From Caulobacter henricii (GTDB taxonomy: Bacteria > Pseudomonadota > Alphaproteobacteria > Caulobacterales > Caulobacteraceae), in assembly GCF_001414055.1 (NCBI RefSeq), contig NZ_CP013002.1, positions 3,286,001 through 3,350,000 on the forward strand: a stretch of DNA of 64,000 nt, read 5' to 3'. A program made the position numbers and the translations under genes. Of this stretch, positions 1 to 8,559 are shown in pieces; the stretch's first letter is position 1; each line of letters starts with the position of its first letter. The notes beneath the pieces were generated by a model that worked only from the letters and a program-made list of their open reading frames with translations, ran no database searches and had not been told where the DNA came from.

Positions 1-245
1 ATGAAGCTCCACCAGTCGGCATGGGCCCCATTGCCGTGCAGGAACAGCAGGCCCGGCTTGCCGACCTCGCCCCAGGTCAGCATTTCAATCCCGGCACCGT
101 CCACCATCAGGGTCGTGCGCTCGGGCTCAACGGCCAGGGCCTGCTCGAACCAAAGCGGGGCCGGGGGCACAGCGCCGGCGAAGGCCTCGAGCGGGGCCGG
201 CATCGGCGGCGGCACGCGGGCCAGCTGCTGCTGATCATCGGCCAT
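1..245 (-). CDS. alpha/beta-hydrolase, N-terminal part only (runs off the window)
   Basis: Only the first 81 codons lie in the window; the gene continues beyond base 1. The protein starts MADDQQQLARVPPP and about 65 residues in shows GKPGLLFLHGNGAHADWW, which matches the beta-strand plus HGxxA oxyanion-hole motif of alpha/beta-hydrolases. The nucleophile, acid and catalytic His would be in the missing part, so no substrate can be proposed. It begins two bases after the stop of the thioesterase gene upstream (248-721), so the two very probably form one transcript and may act on related acyl compounds. The family call rests on this one motif. Confidence 0.7.
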   Translation of the reverse strand, partial: MADDQQQLARVPPPMPAPLEAFAGAVPPAPLWFEQALAVEPERTTLMVDGAGIEMLTWGEVGKPGLLFLHGNGAHADWWSF

Positions 246-247
246 GT

Positions 248-721
248 TCAGCCCTCGCCCTTGAAGGCCAGTTCACCGGGGCGCGGCTTGCGAGGGCTGA
301 GGCCCTTGAAGACGCCGGTGCCGGTGATCAGGGTGCGATCGCCCGACCAGATCCGGCCGCGCACGGTGAAGACCATGTCTTCCTCGCCGATCAGTTCGCC
401 CTGCCCTTCCACCCAGTCGCCCAGCTTGGCCCCCGACAGGAAGTCGCACATCAGCCGGACCGTGACCCAGCTATAGGACTTCTGCAGCGAGATGATCCGC
501 CCCCAGGCCATGTCGGCAAAGCTCATCAACATGCCGCCGTGGCAGTTGCCCAGGCCGTTGGTGTGGTGCTCCTCGACCCGGAAACCCAGGCAGGCCTCAC
601 CGGGCCCCGAGCGCTGTTCGAACAGGGGACCGATCTGGCGGCCAAAGCCGCGCGACCAGTTGAGCTGGCTGTAACCGTCCGGAATGGCGGCGGTCTGGGC
701 GTCTGTAAGATCATCGGACAT
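248..721 (-). CDS. PaaI-family hotdog thioesterase
   Basis: A 157-residue protein, the usual size for a single hotdog-fold acyl-CoA thioesterase. The stretch [20 protein letters not shown] (about residues 51-70) is the helix-containing signature of PaaI/4HBT enzymes, with the HGGxxxxxxD pattern carrying the catalytic acidic residue. These enzymes hydrolyse acyl- or aryl-CoA thioesters in the cytoplasm; the exact acyl group cannot be read from the sequence. It is the first gene of a probable operon with the alpha/beta-hydrolase that starts two bases after its stop. Its 5' end is divergent from the sigma factor gene at 826, with a 104-bp shared region between them. Confidence 0.85.
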   Translation of the reverse strand: MSDDLTDAQTAAIPDGYSQLNWSRGFGRQIGPLFEQRSGPGEACLGFRVEEHHTNGLGNCHGGMLMSFADMAWGRIISLQKSYSWVTVRLMCDFLSGAKLGDWVEGQGELIGEEDMVFTVRGRIWSGDRTLITGTGVFKGLSPRKPRPGELAFKGEG

Positions 722-752
722 GGGACAAACCTAACGACCGTTTGAACAAAGC

Positions 753-776
753 GGAACCCTTCCCCGACGGCGTGTA
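753..776 (+). promoter_or_regulatory. possible ECF-type promoter upstream of the sigma factor gene
   Basis: A GGAAC at 753-757 is followed after 16 bases by GTA at 774-776. This resembles the GGAAC-N16/17-GTT layout of many alphaproteobacterial ECF promoters and would fit autoregulation of the sigma gene that starts at 826. The -10 half is imperfect, so this is only a candidate. Confidence 0.25.
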
Positions 777-825
777 AGGACGACCCGGCCCGCGGCGTCT
801 AACCTTATCGAAACTGGGGCGGATC

Positions 826-1338
826 ATGGGCGCTGAACATCCAAGGGACGAGGCGTTCGCCGACTGGCTGGAGCCGCATCTGGCGGCCCTGCGCCGGATC
901 AGCCGCGCCTTCGCCCAACCCGCCGATCAGCACGATCTGCTGCAGGAGCTGATGGTAGCGGTCTGGCGCGCCTGGCCGCGCTTTGAGGACCGCAGCTCTG
1001 CCGCTACCTTTGTCTATCGGGTCGCGCACAATACGGCCCTGACCTGGAAACGGGGCGAGACGCGGCGGAGGCGGCGTCGAGACGCGATCGAAGCCGAGCT
1101 GAGTCTCCGTCCGGACACCGGCGACCCGGCCGAGGCGGCGCTGCTGGAGCGGCTCTATCTCGGGATCCGCACCCTGCCGCCGCTCGACCGATCGCTCATC
1201 CTGCTGTCGCTGGACGGCGTCGCCTATGGCGAGATCGCCCGGCTGCACGGCCTTTCGGAAACCAATGTCGGCGCGCGCCTGACCCGCATTCGCGCCCGCC
1301 TTTCAACCCTCTTGAAGGACGACGGCGATGGAGTTTGA
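826..1338 (+). CDS. ECF-type sigma-70 family RNA polymerase sigma factor
   Basis: 170 residues with the two-domain layout of ECF sigma factors. Region 2 lies at about residues 20-85 (QHDLLQELMVAVWRAWPRF, then TFVYRVAHNTALTWKR), and region 4 at about 112-165 (LPPLDRSLILLSLDGVAYGEIA and LSETNVGARLTRIRARL, the -35-reading helix-turn-helix). An arginine-rich linker joins them. It should redirect RNA polymerase to a small regulon. Its stop overlaps the start of the next gene by 11 bases, so the membrane protein 1328-1912 is translationally coupled and is the obvious candidate for its regulator, although it has no recognisable anti-sigma domain. The stimulus is unknown. Confidence 0.88.
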   Translation: MGAEHPRDEAFADWLEPHLAALRRISRAFAQPADQHDLLQELMVAVWRAWPRFEDRSSAATFVYRVAHNTALTWKRGETRRRRRRDAIEAELSLRPDTGDPAEAALLERLYLGIRTLPPLDRSLILLSLDGVAYGEIARLHGLSETNVGARLTRIRARLSTLLKDDGDGV

Positions 1339-1912
1339 CCGTCTCGAACAGGCCTGGCGCTCGGACGCTAACACCCCGACCGATGAATCCCACGCCCTGT
1401 TGAAGGAGCAATTGATGCATACGCTGAAGACACGCCGGCACCTCGAAATGCTGCTGGCCGGCATACCGACGGTGACCCTGACCCTGTTCACAGTCATGGC
1501 CCTGGCGGCAGTCCTGAAAAACCAGGGTGCCGGGTGGCCCGGAATCGCCATGCTGGCCGTGTGCTGGATGGTGATGGGCACGCTGCTCTGGAACGGTTTC
1601 CGGCATCGGTCGCGCGACACCGGTTCGCCCCTGCGCGATACGGTGGCCGGCCTGCTGGCCGCCAATCGCCGGGCGCGATCCAACTGCCACGTCTTCTGGG
1701 CCATGCTGCCGGTGTTCATGCTGCCCCTGTTCATGGCAATTCAGCGCCTCCAGGACGATGGCCGGATGAACACCACGGCCGGCTGGCAGGCTATGGCCGT
1801 CTGCGGCCTGGCCCTTGCGGCCAGCACGGGCTGGAACCTGCTGCGCTACATCCTGGTTCTCAAGCCCGAGCAGCGGCGGCTTGAGGCACTGCTGGCCGAC
1901 TACGGCACCTGA
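1328..1912 (+). CDS. four-helix membrane protein coupled to the ECF sigma factor
   Basis: 194 residues. A soluble charged N-terminus of about 40 residues (MEFDRLEQAWRSDANTP) precedes four predicted membrane helices, at about residues 42-62, 68-88, 123-140 and 150-172. The start lies inside the sigma factor gene, an arrangement usual for sigma/anti-sigma pairs. The N-terminus could bind the sigma factor, but no zinc-binding HxxxCxxC motif of ZAS anti-sigma domains is present, so a role as anti-sigma factor is inferred from position only. The 3' end overlaps by 13 bases, tail to tail, with the kinase-like gene on the other strand. Confidence 0.75.
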   Translation: MEFDRLEQAWRSDANTPTDESHALLKEQLMHTLKTRRHLEMLLAGIPTVTLTLFTVMALAAVLKNQGAGWPGIAMLAVCWMVMGTLLWNGFRHRSRDTGSPLRDTVAGLLAANRRARSNCHVFWAMLPVFMLPLFMAIQRLQDDGRMNTTAGWQAMAVCGLALAASTGWNLLRYILVLKPEQRRLEALLADYGT

Positions 1913-3267
1913 TCGATCCCCGCCGCCGCCAGCACCGCGGCCTGGCGGCGGGCCAGGCCTTCTTCCGAAAAGCCCTCGAGAGACGCTTCGAACAGCGCCT
2001 TCCAGTTGTGGCGGGCCCCAAGGTGCAGGAAGGCCGCGCCCAGGCCGATGGCGGCACGGTCCATGAACACGAACTCGCGGGGAATGGTAATCGGCCCCTT
2101 TTCCTTGAGGGCCTGCCGCACCCTGAAGGCTTCGCGGCGGCCATATTCGCCGGGCGGCACATCGTCGGCGACACTGCGCACGCGGTCGTCCAGCAACGGC
2201 CCATAGATGAAGCGGGCCCAAACGTTCAGGGTCTCGACCAGGTCATCATTGAGATTGGCAAAGCCCCAGCTGCGATAGGCCTCAAACTGTTCGGCGCGAT
2301 CATCATTGGATAGAGCCCGATAGAGCCGGACCACCCCGGCCACAAAGCGCGGCGGGAAGATGCGGATACAGCCGAAGTCCAGCAGGTTCAGATGCTGGGC
2401 GTCTTCACCGCCGAAGGTGTAGTTGCCCAGGTGCGGGTCACCATGAATGATCCCGAGCTTGGTCATCGGGCTCCACCAGGCTTCGAACAGCAGGGCGGCG
2501 ATGCGGTCGCGGGTCTCCTGGGGCGCGTCCTTGAAGGCCAGCAGCCCCTGCCCCTCCATCCAGGTCATGCTGAGCAGGCGGCCGGTCGACAGCGACGGCA
2601 GGGGTTCGGGAACCCGGATGTCCGCGCGCCCGGCAAAGAAGCCGCCATAGAGCGCCATCAGCCTGGCTTCACGGCCATAGTCGAGCTCCTCGCGCAGGCG
2701 GTCGCCGATCTCGACGATCATCTGGGTGGGGTCGATCGAGCCGTCCAGGCGCTTGAACAGGGCAAACAGCGAGCGCAGCTGGCCGAGATCGCTTTCGACC
2801 GCGCTCTGCATGTCCGGATATTGCAGCTTCACGGCGATGGCCCGGCCGTCGGGGGCGACGGCGCGGTGCACCTGGCCCAGCGAGGCGGCGGCGCAGGCCT
2901 CGTGCTCAAAACTCTGGAACTTCCCCTGCCAGTCGGGGCCCAGCTCGGCAGCCATCCGCCGACGGACGAAAGGCCAGCCCATGGCCGGAGCATTGGTCTG
3001 CAATTCCGCCAGTTCGGCGGCAAATTCGGGCGGCAGCAGGTCCGGGACGGTGGCGAACATCTGCGCCGCCTTCATCAGCGGCCCCTTCAGCCCGCCGAGC
3101 GCCGCCTTCAGAGCCTTGGCATTGCGGGCGTCGGCGCTGTCGCCGCCGAACAAGCTGTTGGCCCCATAGCTGACCGCCGCGCCCGACAGGCCTGCCCCGA
3201 CCTTGGCAAAGCGGGTCAGTCGACCGGAAAGCCGGTCGCGTTCGGGGTCTTTGATGTCGTCAGCCAT
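1900..3267 (-). CDS. ABC1/AarF/UbiB-family atypical kinase-like protein
   Basis: 455 residues. Family landmarks are the N-terminal GPLMKAAQMFA segment (K66-A-A-Q69 at the place of the conserved KxGQ), the nucleotide-binding IAVKLQYP lysine, GIIHGDPHLGNYTF and the metal-binding LLDFG. Members regulate isoprenoid-lipid (often ubiquinone) metabolism through an unusual ATPase/kinase fold. No C-terminal membrane anchor like that of E. coli UbiB is evident and no ubi genes adjoin, so it is better described as an ABC1-family protein than as UbiB itself. The glycine of KxGQ is replaced by alanine, a position that influences nucleotide selectivity in studied members. The start ATG is followed by a basic N-terminus without signal peptide. 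Confidence 0.85.
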   Translation of the reverse strand: MADDIKDPERDRLSGRLTRFAKVGAGLSGAAVSYGANSLFGGDSADARNAKALKAALGGLKGPLMKAAQMFATVPDLLPPEFAAELAELQTNAPAMGWPFVRRRMAAELGPDWQGKFQSFEHEACAAASLGQVHRAVAPDGRAIAVKLQYPDMQSAVESDLGQLRSLFALFKRLDGSIDPTQMIVEIGDRLREELDYGREARLMALYGGFFAGRADIRVPEPLPSLSTGRLLSMTWMEGQGLLAFKDAPQETRDRIAALLFEAWWSPMTKLGIIHGDPHLGNYTFGGEDAQHLNLLDFGCIRIFPPRFVAGVVRLYRALSNDDRAEQFEAYRSWGFANLNDDLVETLNVWARFIYGPLLDDRVRSVADDVPPGEYGRREAFRVRQALKEKGPITIPREFVFMDRAAIGLGAAFLHLGARHNWKALFEASLEGFSEEGLARRQAAVLAAAGIDQVP

Positions 3268-3280
3268 CGTGGAACGTCTC

Positions 3281-3364
3281 CTCGTGCTTCGACAGGCTCA
3301 GCGTGAGATGGCGACTGCACCCCGACAGCTCTCCGCCCTCATCCTGAGCTTGTCGAAGGACGAG
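3281..3364. repeat. inverted pair of REP-like palindromes (family A)
   Basis: Two inverted copies lie at 3281-3306 and 3338-3364, between the kinase-like gene and pepF. The core TTCGACAAGCTCAGGATGAG (one mismatched version, one good version) also occurs as a perfect pair at 56101-56210. This is a dispersed intergenic repeat. Transcribed, the pair could fold into a long hairpin downstream of pepF's neighbour. Confidence 0.8.
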
Positions 3365-3381
3365 GGCGGACGCAGTGCCCA

Positions 3382-5172
3382 TCAGACGAGCTGTTCAAAC
3401 TCGTCGACCAGCCGTTCCAGCTGCGCACAGCCCGCCGCCCAGAAGGCCTTGTCGCGCGGGTTCAGACCGAAGGGTTTCAGCGCCTCGACATAGGTCCGTG
3501 TCCCGCCGGCAGCGAGCAGGTCTTCGTACAGCGGCGCGAAGCCTTGCGGATCCTCGCGGCGCTTCTCCATCAGGCCGCGCACCAGCAGGTCGCCGAAGGC
3601 ATAGGCATAGACATAGAAAGGCGCATGGCAGAAGTGGCTGACATAGGCCCAGTAGTGCTCGTAGCCCGGATTCAGTCGCACGGCCGGGCCGAGGCTCTCG
3701 CCCATCACTTCCAGCCACAGGCCGCCGATCTGGTCGGGTGACAGCTCACCCTCCTGGCGGGCCTCATGGAAGCGGCGCTCGAAGCGGTGGAAGGCGATCT
3801 GGCGGACCACGGTATTGAGACCGTCTTCGATCCGGCCGGCCAGCAGCTTGCGGCGATCATCAGGCGTCGCCTCGGCCAGCAGCCGGTCGAACACCAGGCC
3901 TTCGCCAAAGATCGAGGCGGTCTCGGCCAGGGTCAGGGGCGTGTCGGCCAACAGGGTCCCCAGCGGCGCGCACAGGGTCTGGTGCACGGCATGGCCCAGC
4001 TCATGGGCCAGGGTCAGGACATCCCGCCGCTCGCCCATATAGTTCATGAACACAAAGGGATGGCGGTCGGCGGTAACCGGATGGGCATAGGCCCCCGACT
4101 GCTTGCCGGGGCGGGGCCGGGCGTCGATCCACGGCTGGGTGAAGAAGGTCCGGGCGGCGTCGGCGAATTTCGGGGCCAGGGTCTGGAAGCTGTCCAGCAC
4201 CAGATCCTGGGCCTCGGCCCAGGCGTAGGCGCGGGGGGCGGCCGCGTCGAGCGGGGCGTTGCGGTCCCAGTAGTCCAGGGCCTCGAGGCCCATCAGGCGG
4301 GCCTTCAGTGCATAGTAGCGATGCGACAGACGTGGATAGGCCTCGACCACCGCCGCCTCCAGGGCGTCGACGGCGTCGGCATCGACCTCATTGGCCAGAT
4401 GGCGCGACTGGGCCGGATCGGCATAGCGCCGCCAGCGGTCTTCAACCTGCTTCTCGAAGGCCAGGGTGTTGAGTGCCAGGGCCTGGGTGGAGCCCGCCGT
4501 CTCGAGGGCGGTCGCCAGGCCGTCGGCGGCCGCCTTGCGGCGTCCGGCATCGGGGTCCGACAGGCGGTTGAGCACCTGGGGCAGGGTCAGGGACTCTTCG
4601 CCGACCTCGGCCCTCAGCTTCGACAGTGTCTCGTCATAGAGGCGCACCCAGTTGGCGGCGGCCGGGCTGCGGTCGACGATGAAGCGTTCCAGCTCGGCCG
4701 GCAGCTCGTGCGGTCGCGACAGGCGCACGCGGCGCAGCCACGGCGTCCAGCGCCGGGCAGCGGGAAAGCCGGCCAGGGCGGCCTCGATTTCCGGGTCCTC
4801 CAGCTGGTTCAGTTCCAGGCTGAAGAACAGGCTGTCCGCCGCGATGCCGGCCGAGCGGGCCCGCAGATCACCCTCGAACTTGGCCCAGGCGGCATCGTCC
4901 CGGGCCACAGACGCCGCCAGACCGGCATAGGCCCCGACGCTCCACAGGCCATTGGTGGCCTGCTCGTAAAGCCTGATCCCGCGATCGATCAGCTGGCCCA
5001 GCCGCTCGGGCTCGGCCCGCGCCTGCAGGAAGAGACCCTCAAGCGAGGCCAGTTCGTCATTGGCGGCCTTGGCGGCGGCCAGATCGACCTCGATGCGCGG
5101 ATCGTCCCGACCGGCATAGAGATCAGCGAGGTTCCATTCGGGAAGGGCGTCGGTCTTGAAGGGGGCGTTCAT
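3382..5172 (-). CDS. pepF: M3-family oligoendopeptidase F
   Basis: 596 residues, the typical length of PepF-type oligoendopeptidases. The zinc-metallopeptidase motif HELGHAVHQ places H390, E391 and H394 in the active site, and the downstream ETASIFGEG supplies the third ligand. The N-terminal helical domain and the C-terminal helical basket (YVSHFCHAPFYVYAYAFGDL) are both recognisable. No signal peptide, so it acts in the cytoplasm on short peptides. The ATG chosen at 5172 gives MNAPFKTDALPEWNL, a normal PepF N-terminus. It stands alone: 57 bases separate it from the membrane protein gene upstream, and a REP pair follows its stop. Confidence 0.93.
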   Translation of the reverse strand: MNAPFKTDALPEWNLADLYAGRDDPRIEVDLAAAKAANDELASLEGLFLQARAEPERLGQLIDRGIRLYEQATNGLWSVGAYAGLAASVARDDAAWAKFEGDLRARSAGIAADSLFFSLELNQLEDPEIEAALAGFPAARRWTPWLRRVRLSRPHELPAELERFIVDRSPAAANWVRLYDETLSKLRAEVGEESLTLPQVLNRLSDPDAGRRKAAADGLATALETAGSTQALALNTLAFEKQVEDRWRRYADPAQSRHLANEVDADAVDALEAAVVEAYPRLSHRYYALKARLMGLEALDYWDRNAPLDAAAPRAYAWAEAQDLVLDSFQTLAPKFADAARTFFTQPWIDARPRPGKQSGAYAHPVTADRHPFVFMNYMGERRDVLTLAHELGHAVHQTLCAPLGTLLADTPLTLAETASIFGEGLVFDRLLAEATPDDRRKLLAGRIEDGLNTVVRQIAFHRFERRFHEARQEGELSPDQIGGLWLEVMGESLGPAVRLNPGYEHYWAYVSHFCHAPFYVYAYAFGDLLVRGLMEKRREDPQGFAPLYEDLLAAGGTRTYVEALKPFGLNPRDKAFWAAGCAQLERLVDEFEQLV

Positions 5173-5229
5173 GGCCCTACCGATATGGCCCGAACGGGGC
5201 CCAGCGCAATCGCCCCGCCACCATTATCC

Positions 5230-5880
5230 TCAGACTGCGGGTTTAAGCGGCGGTTCGACGAAGCGGGCGATCAGGGTCACCACCAGATAAACGGCCAGGG
5301 CGGTAAGGCCCAGTTGCAGGGCACCGCCGCCGGGCGGCGAGGCCAGGGCAATTAGCTGCACGGCCAGCAGCAGGCCCAGAAACAGCGGTGCCGGCCACCA
5401 GGCCCGACCCTCAAGTCCGCGTCGCCACGCCCAGGCCGCCCCGGCCATAGCCAGCAGGCCCATTTCCAGGGCCTGCTCGGGCACGGGATAGTTCCACCAG
5501 CCCAGGCCCACCTTGGGACCGCCGAACCACAGGGCCAGGTCCGGTCGGTGGACCAGAAAATCCAGGCCCCAGTGCGACAGCACCGTCAGCCCCACCACCA
5601 CAGCGGTCCAGCGCGGCAGCTTCAGCACCCAGCCCGCCAGAACAGCCGCCGCCACCGCCCACAGGGCCGCTCCAGGCAGGCTGTGGGTATAGGGCATGTG
5701 CTCCAGGACCAGGGCGCTGCCCGACAGGGTCGGATCGATGCTGACCCGCTCGACCCCGGTCATGATCAGCGCGCTCCAGCCGACATCGATCAGCTGGCTG
5801 GCCAGCACACAGGTCCACAGCGGTGCCTTGGGCGCGACGGCCTTGGCGGCCAGGGCGGCGGCATAGTGTCCGACAAACAT
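5230..5880 (-). CDS. polytopic membrane protein of unknown function (YdjM-like membrane hydrolase family resemblance)
   Basis: 216 residues with about five to six hydrophobic helices spread over the whole length. The start MFVGHYAAALAAKAVAP and later HSLPGA and LSHWGLDFLVHRPD show a pattern of conserved His/Asp in or near helices. This is reminiscent of the membrane-bound, metal-dependent hydrolase-like (YdjM/DUF457-type) families, in which GHxxxG near the N-terminus and HRxxTHS-like motifs recur. I cannot assign a reaction. It sits between pepF and the CBS-domain protein, all on the same strand but with separate spacing. Confidence 0.7.
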   Translation of the reverse strand: MFVGHYAAALAAKAVAPKAPLWTCVLASQLIDVGWSALIMTGVERVSIDPTLSGSALVLEHMPYTHSLPGAALWAVAAAVLAGWVLKLPRWTAVVVGLTVLSHWGLDFLVHRPDLALWFGGPKVGLGWWNYPVPEQALEMGLLAMAGAAWAWRRGLEGRAWWPAPLFLGLLLAVQLIALASPPGGGALQLGLTALAVYLVVTLIARFVEPPLKPAV

Positions 5881-5979
5881 GGTGGTCCCCCAGATTGAAT
5901 GGCGGGAGCATGCACCCGGATGGGAGGTCCTGGAAACCGCTGTTCTGCGGGAGGAGCGACCTCCAGGCCGGGCTGCCCC

Positions 5980-7284
5980 CTAGTCCGCCTCGCCTCGATG
6001 CAGGCACGGCTTCAGGATCACCTTGTCGATCCGCGAGCCGTCCATGTCGACGATCTCGACGTCGAAGCCGCCCAGCTCGACGATCTCACCTTCACGGGGG
6101 ATGCGGCCGAGGCGGTCGAGGATCAGGCCGGCCACGGTGTGGTAGCCGCCCTCGGCCTCGAAGGCCTCGCCCAGGGCATCGTTGAGATCCTGGATGTCGA
6201 GGCGGGCATCGACCAGCCATGAGCCGTCCTCGCGGCGCAGCATGCGGGTCTCGGTCTCGTCATGGGTCTCGGGGAAGTCGCCGGCGATCATTTCCAGCAG
6301 GTCGATCGGGGTGATGACGCCCTGGACTGACCCGAACTCATCGACCACCAGGGCCATGTGCAGCGGGGTCTGCTTGAACAGGGCCATGGCCCGCAGCAGG
6401 GACATGGTCTCGGGGATGGCGATCGGCTGCTGCACATGGGCGGCGACGTCGATCGGGGCTCCCGACAGACAGGCATCCAGCAGGTCCTTCTTCAGCAGCA
6501 CGCCGATCTCGCCGTCGAGATCATCGTCGGTGGCCACGACGATGCGTGAATAGGGACAGCCGCGGATTTCGGTCAGGATCTGCTCGGAGGTATCGGCCAG
6601 GGAGATCCAGAACAGGTCGCGGCGCGGCGTCATGGCCACGCGCACCGGGCGGTCGCCCAGCCGCAGGACTTCCTGGATCATCGAGCGCTCTTCCGGCTCG
6701 ATCAGGCCGGCATCGGCCCCCTCGGCCAGGACCGTCTCGACCTCTTCGGCCGTCATGTCATTGGTCCGCTCGTCGCGCACACCCATCAGCTTGAGGATGG
6801 CGGCGGTCGAGACGGTCAGGATGGTCACGAAGGGGCGCAGGACCAGGGCGACCACGGCCAGGAACGGGGCCATGCGCCGGGCGATGGCGTCAGGGAACTG
6901 CAGGGCCAGGCGCTTGGGCACCAGTTCGCCGAGAATCACCGAGACATAGGTCAGGCCGATGACGACCACGATGGTGGCAATGGCCTCGGAATGGGGGCCG
7001 ATCACCGGCATGGGCTCGAGCCACAGGTCGAGGGCACCGGCGATGGTGGCCTGGCCATAGGCACCGGCCAGGATGCCGATCAGGGTAATGCCGACCTGCA
7101 CGGCCGACAGGAACCGGGTCGGATGCTCGGCCATGGCCAGGGCCAGCCTGGCCCCCTTGTCGCCGCGATCGGCAAAGGTCTGGAGCCGGGCCCGGCGGGC
7201 GGAGACCACCGCCAGTTCAGACATGGAGAAAACCCCGTTCAAAAGAACGAGGAAGAAGACGACGGCGAGCGCGAGGAGGATCAT
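5980..7284 (-). CDS. hemolysin C/CNNM-type CBS-domain membrane protein
   Basis: 434 residues with the standard architecture of the family. A DUF21 membrane domain of three to four helices (residues about 1-190) begins MILLALAVVFFLVLLNGVFSM. It is followed by a pair of CBS domains (about 205-330; GEIGVLLKKDLLDACL, then MALVVDEFGSVQGVITPIDL) and a C-terminal CorC_HlyC domain (about 345-425) ending in VDMDGSRIDKVILKP. Related proteins (CNNM/CorB, YtfL, TlyC) are linked to divalent-cation, mainly magnesium, export or homeostasis; the older hemolysin name is not functional evidence. It is transcribed alone, downstream of the PstS-like gene but behind that gene's terminator. Confidence 0.9.
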   Translation of the reverse strand: MILLALAVVFFLVLLNGVFSMSELAVVSARRARLQTFADRGDKGARLALAMAEHPTRFLSAVQVGITLIGILAGAYGQATIAGALDLWLEPMPVIGPHSEAIATIVVVIGLTYVSVILGELVPKRLALQFPDAIARRMAPFLAVVALVLRPFVTILTVSTAAILKLMGVRDERTNDMTAEEVETVLAEGADAGLIEPEERSMIQEVLRLGDRPVRVAMTPRRDLFWISLADTSEQILTEIRGCPYSRIVVATDDDLDGEIGVLLKKDLLDACLSGAPIDVAAHVQQPIAIPETMSLLRAMALFKQTPLHMALVVDEFGSVQGVITPIDLLEMIAGDFPETHDETETRMLRREDGSWLVDARLDIQDLNDALGEAFEAEGGYHTVAGLILDRLGRIPREGEIVELGGFDVEIVDMDGSRIDKVILKPCLHRGEAD

Positions 7285-7371
7285 GGCCCTACTGGGTCGA
7301 TGACGCAGCGCCGGACGGCGACCACGGCCCCTGCTTCCTTGACGCGGCGAGGGCGAACCGTTGGCACACTA

Positions 7372-7410
7372 TACAAAAGAAATCGCCGCGGCCCATAGGG
7401 GCCGCGGCGA
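7372..7410 (-). terminator. rho-independent terminator of the PstS-like gene
   Basis: On the minus strand a GC-rich hairpin (7383-7410, stem about 11 bp around CGCCGCGGCC) follows the stop at 7440 by about 30 bases. It is followed by a T-rich run (A-rich on the plus strand at 7372-7382). Confidence 0.8.
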
Positions 7411-7439
7411 CATGCAGTTGGTCGGGGAATAAATTCGGC

Positions 7440-8483
7440 TTACGAAGCCGGACGCGCCATCGTGGTCTTGTTCTTGACGACGTTCTTGTTGTTTTCGTGC
7501 TGGCCGGGGGGCAGCGGGATCAGACCGCGACCCTGCAGATAGCCACCGCGACCCGTAGCGGCGTCCGAGGTGAACTCCGTCACGAACTCGTTCAGGCCCG
7601 GCGTCACGCCGAGATTGGCCTTCTTGACGTAGATGTAGAGCGAACGGGCCAGCGGATAGGAGCCGTCCGAGATCGTCTGGGGCGACGGCTTGACGCCGTT
7701 GATCGAGGCGCCCTTGACCTTGTCCATGTTCTCTTCAAGGAACGACCAGCCGAACACTCCGAGGGCGCCCGGGGTCTTGGTCAGGGTGCCGACGATGGCG
7801 TTGTCGTTTTCGCCGGCATCGATCCAGCCGTCAGCGCGCAGCGGGTCAACCTTGGCCTTGAACAGCTTTTCGTTGTTCGAGCGCAGTTCGTCGACGGTCG
7901 GGAACTTGCGGGCACCGGCTTCGATGGCCAGCTCGACGAAAGCGTCGCGCGTGCCCGAGGTCGGGGGCGGACCATAGACCTGAATGCGGTTGCCCGGCAG
8001 GCCCGGACCGACGTCATCCCAGCTGTTGCTGGTGTTCTTCACGAACTGGCCGCCCTTCAGGACCTGGGCGGAGAGGCCCAGATACAGGTGCTCGGTCTTG
8101 AAGTTGTAGTCAGCGCCGTCCTTGTCGGTGGCGACCACGATGCCGTCAAAGCCGATCTTGATCTGGATGATGTCCTTCACGCCCTTGCCGGCGCAGGCAT
8201 CAAACTCGGACTTCTTCATCGGACGCGAGGCCGTGGCGATGTCCGGGAAGCCTTCGCCGTTACCACCGCAAAACAGCTTGATGCCGCCGCCGGTGCCCAG
8301 CGATTCGACCTTCGGGGCCTTCTTGCCGGTCTTCTTGGCGTAGTTTTCAGCGACGCGGGTCGCGAACGGGAAAACGGTCGAGGAACCGCCGGCCCAGACA
8401 TAGTCGCGGGCGGCGTGGGCGGGGACGGCGGCGAGGCCCGACAGGGCGACGGCGGCGGCCGCGCAGGAAAGAAGCTTCTTCAT
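7440..8483 (-). CDS. pstS: PstS-like phosphate-binding periplasmic protein
   Basis: 347 residues starting with a clear Sec signal peptide (MKKLLSCAAAAVALSGLAAVPAHA, cleavage after residue ~24). The mature protein opens with YVWAGGSSTVFPFATRVAE. GGSST-like turns and the later ESLGTGGGIKLFCGG and GPPPTSGTRDAF are the phosphate-coordinating loops of PstS-type type-2 binding proteins. It binds phosphate in the periplasm and normally delivers it to PstCAB, which are not in this window. The gene follows the OprP-like porin with a strong hairpin in the 76-bp gap, and probably shares its phosphate-starvation promoter. The C-terminal KNKTTMARPAS tail is lysine-rich and unlike the core family. Confidence 0.85.
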   Translation of the reverse strand: MKKLLSCAAAAVALSGLAAVPAHAARDYVWAGGSSTVFPFATRVAENYAKKTGKKAPKVESLGTGGGIKLFCGGNGEGFPDIATASRPMKKSEFDACAGKGVKDIIQIKIGFDGIVVATDKDGADYNFKTEHLYLGLSAQVLKGGQFVKNTSNSWDDVGPGLPGNRIQVYGPPPTSGTRDAFVELAIEAGARKFPTVDELRSNNEKLFKAKVDPLRADGWIDAGENDNAIVGTLTKTPGALGVFGWSFLEENMDKVKGASINGVKPSPQTISDGSYPLARSLYIYVKKANLGVTPGLNEFVTEFTSDAATGRGGYLQGRGLIPLPPGQHENNKNVVKNKTTMARPAS

Positions 8484-8521
8484 GGAGAACTCCTGAAAAT
8501 CTCTAAGGCGTGGGGAGGAAG

Positions 8522-8546
8522 CAGGCCGCGCCTGGCGCGGCCTGCT
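8522..8546 (-). terminator. hairpin between porin and PstS-like gene (attenuator or partial terminator)
   Basis: A perfect 11-bp stem (GCAGGCCGCGC pairing with GCGCGGCCTGC, loop of three) lies 14 bases after the porin stop and 39 bases before the PstS-like start. On the minus strand it is followed by TTCCTCCCC rather than a pure T-run, so termination would be incomplete. This suits lower expression of the binding protein than of the porin, or 3'-end stabilisation of porin mRNA. Confidence 0.6.
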
Positions 8547-8559
8547 TTGGGATCAGGTC

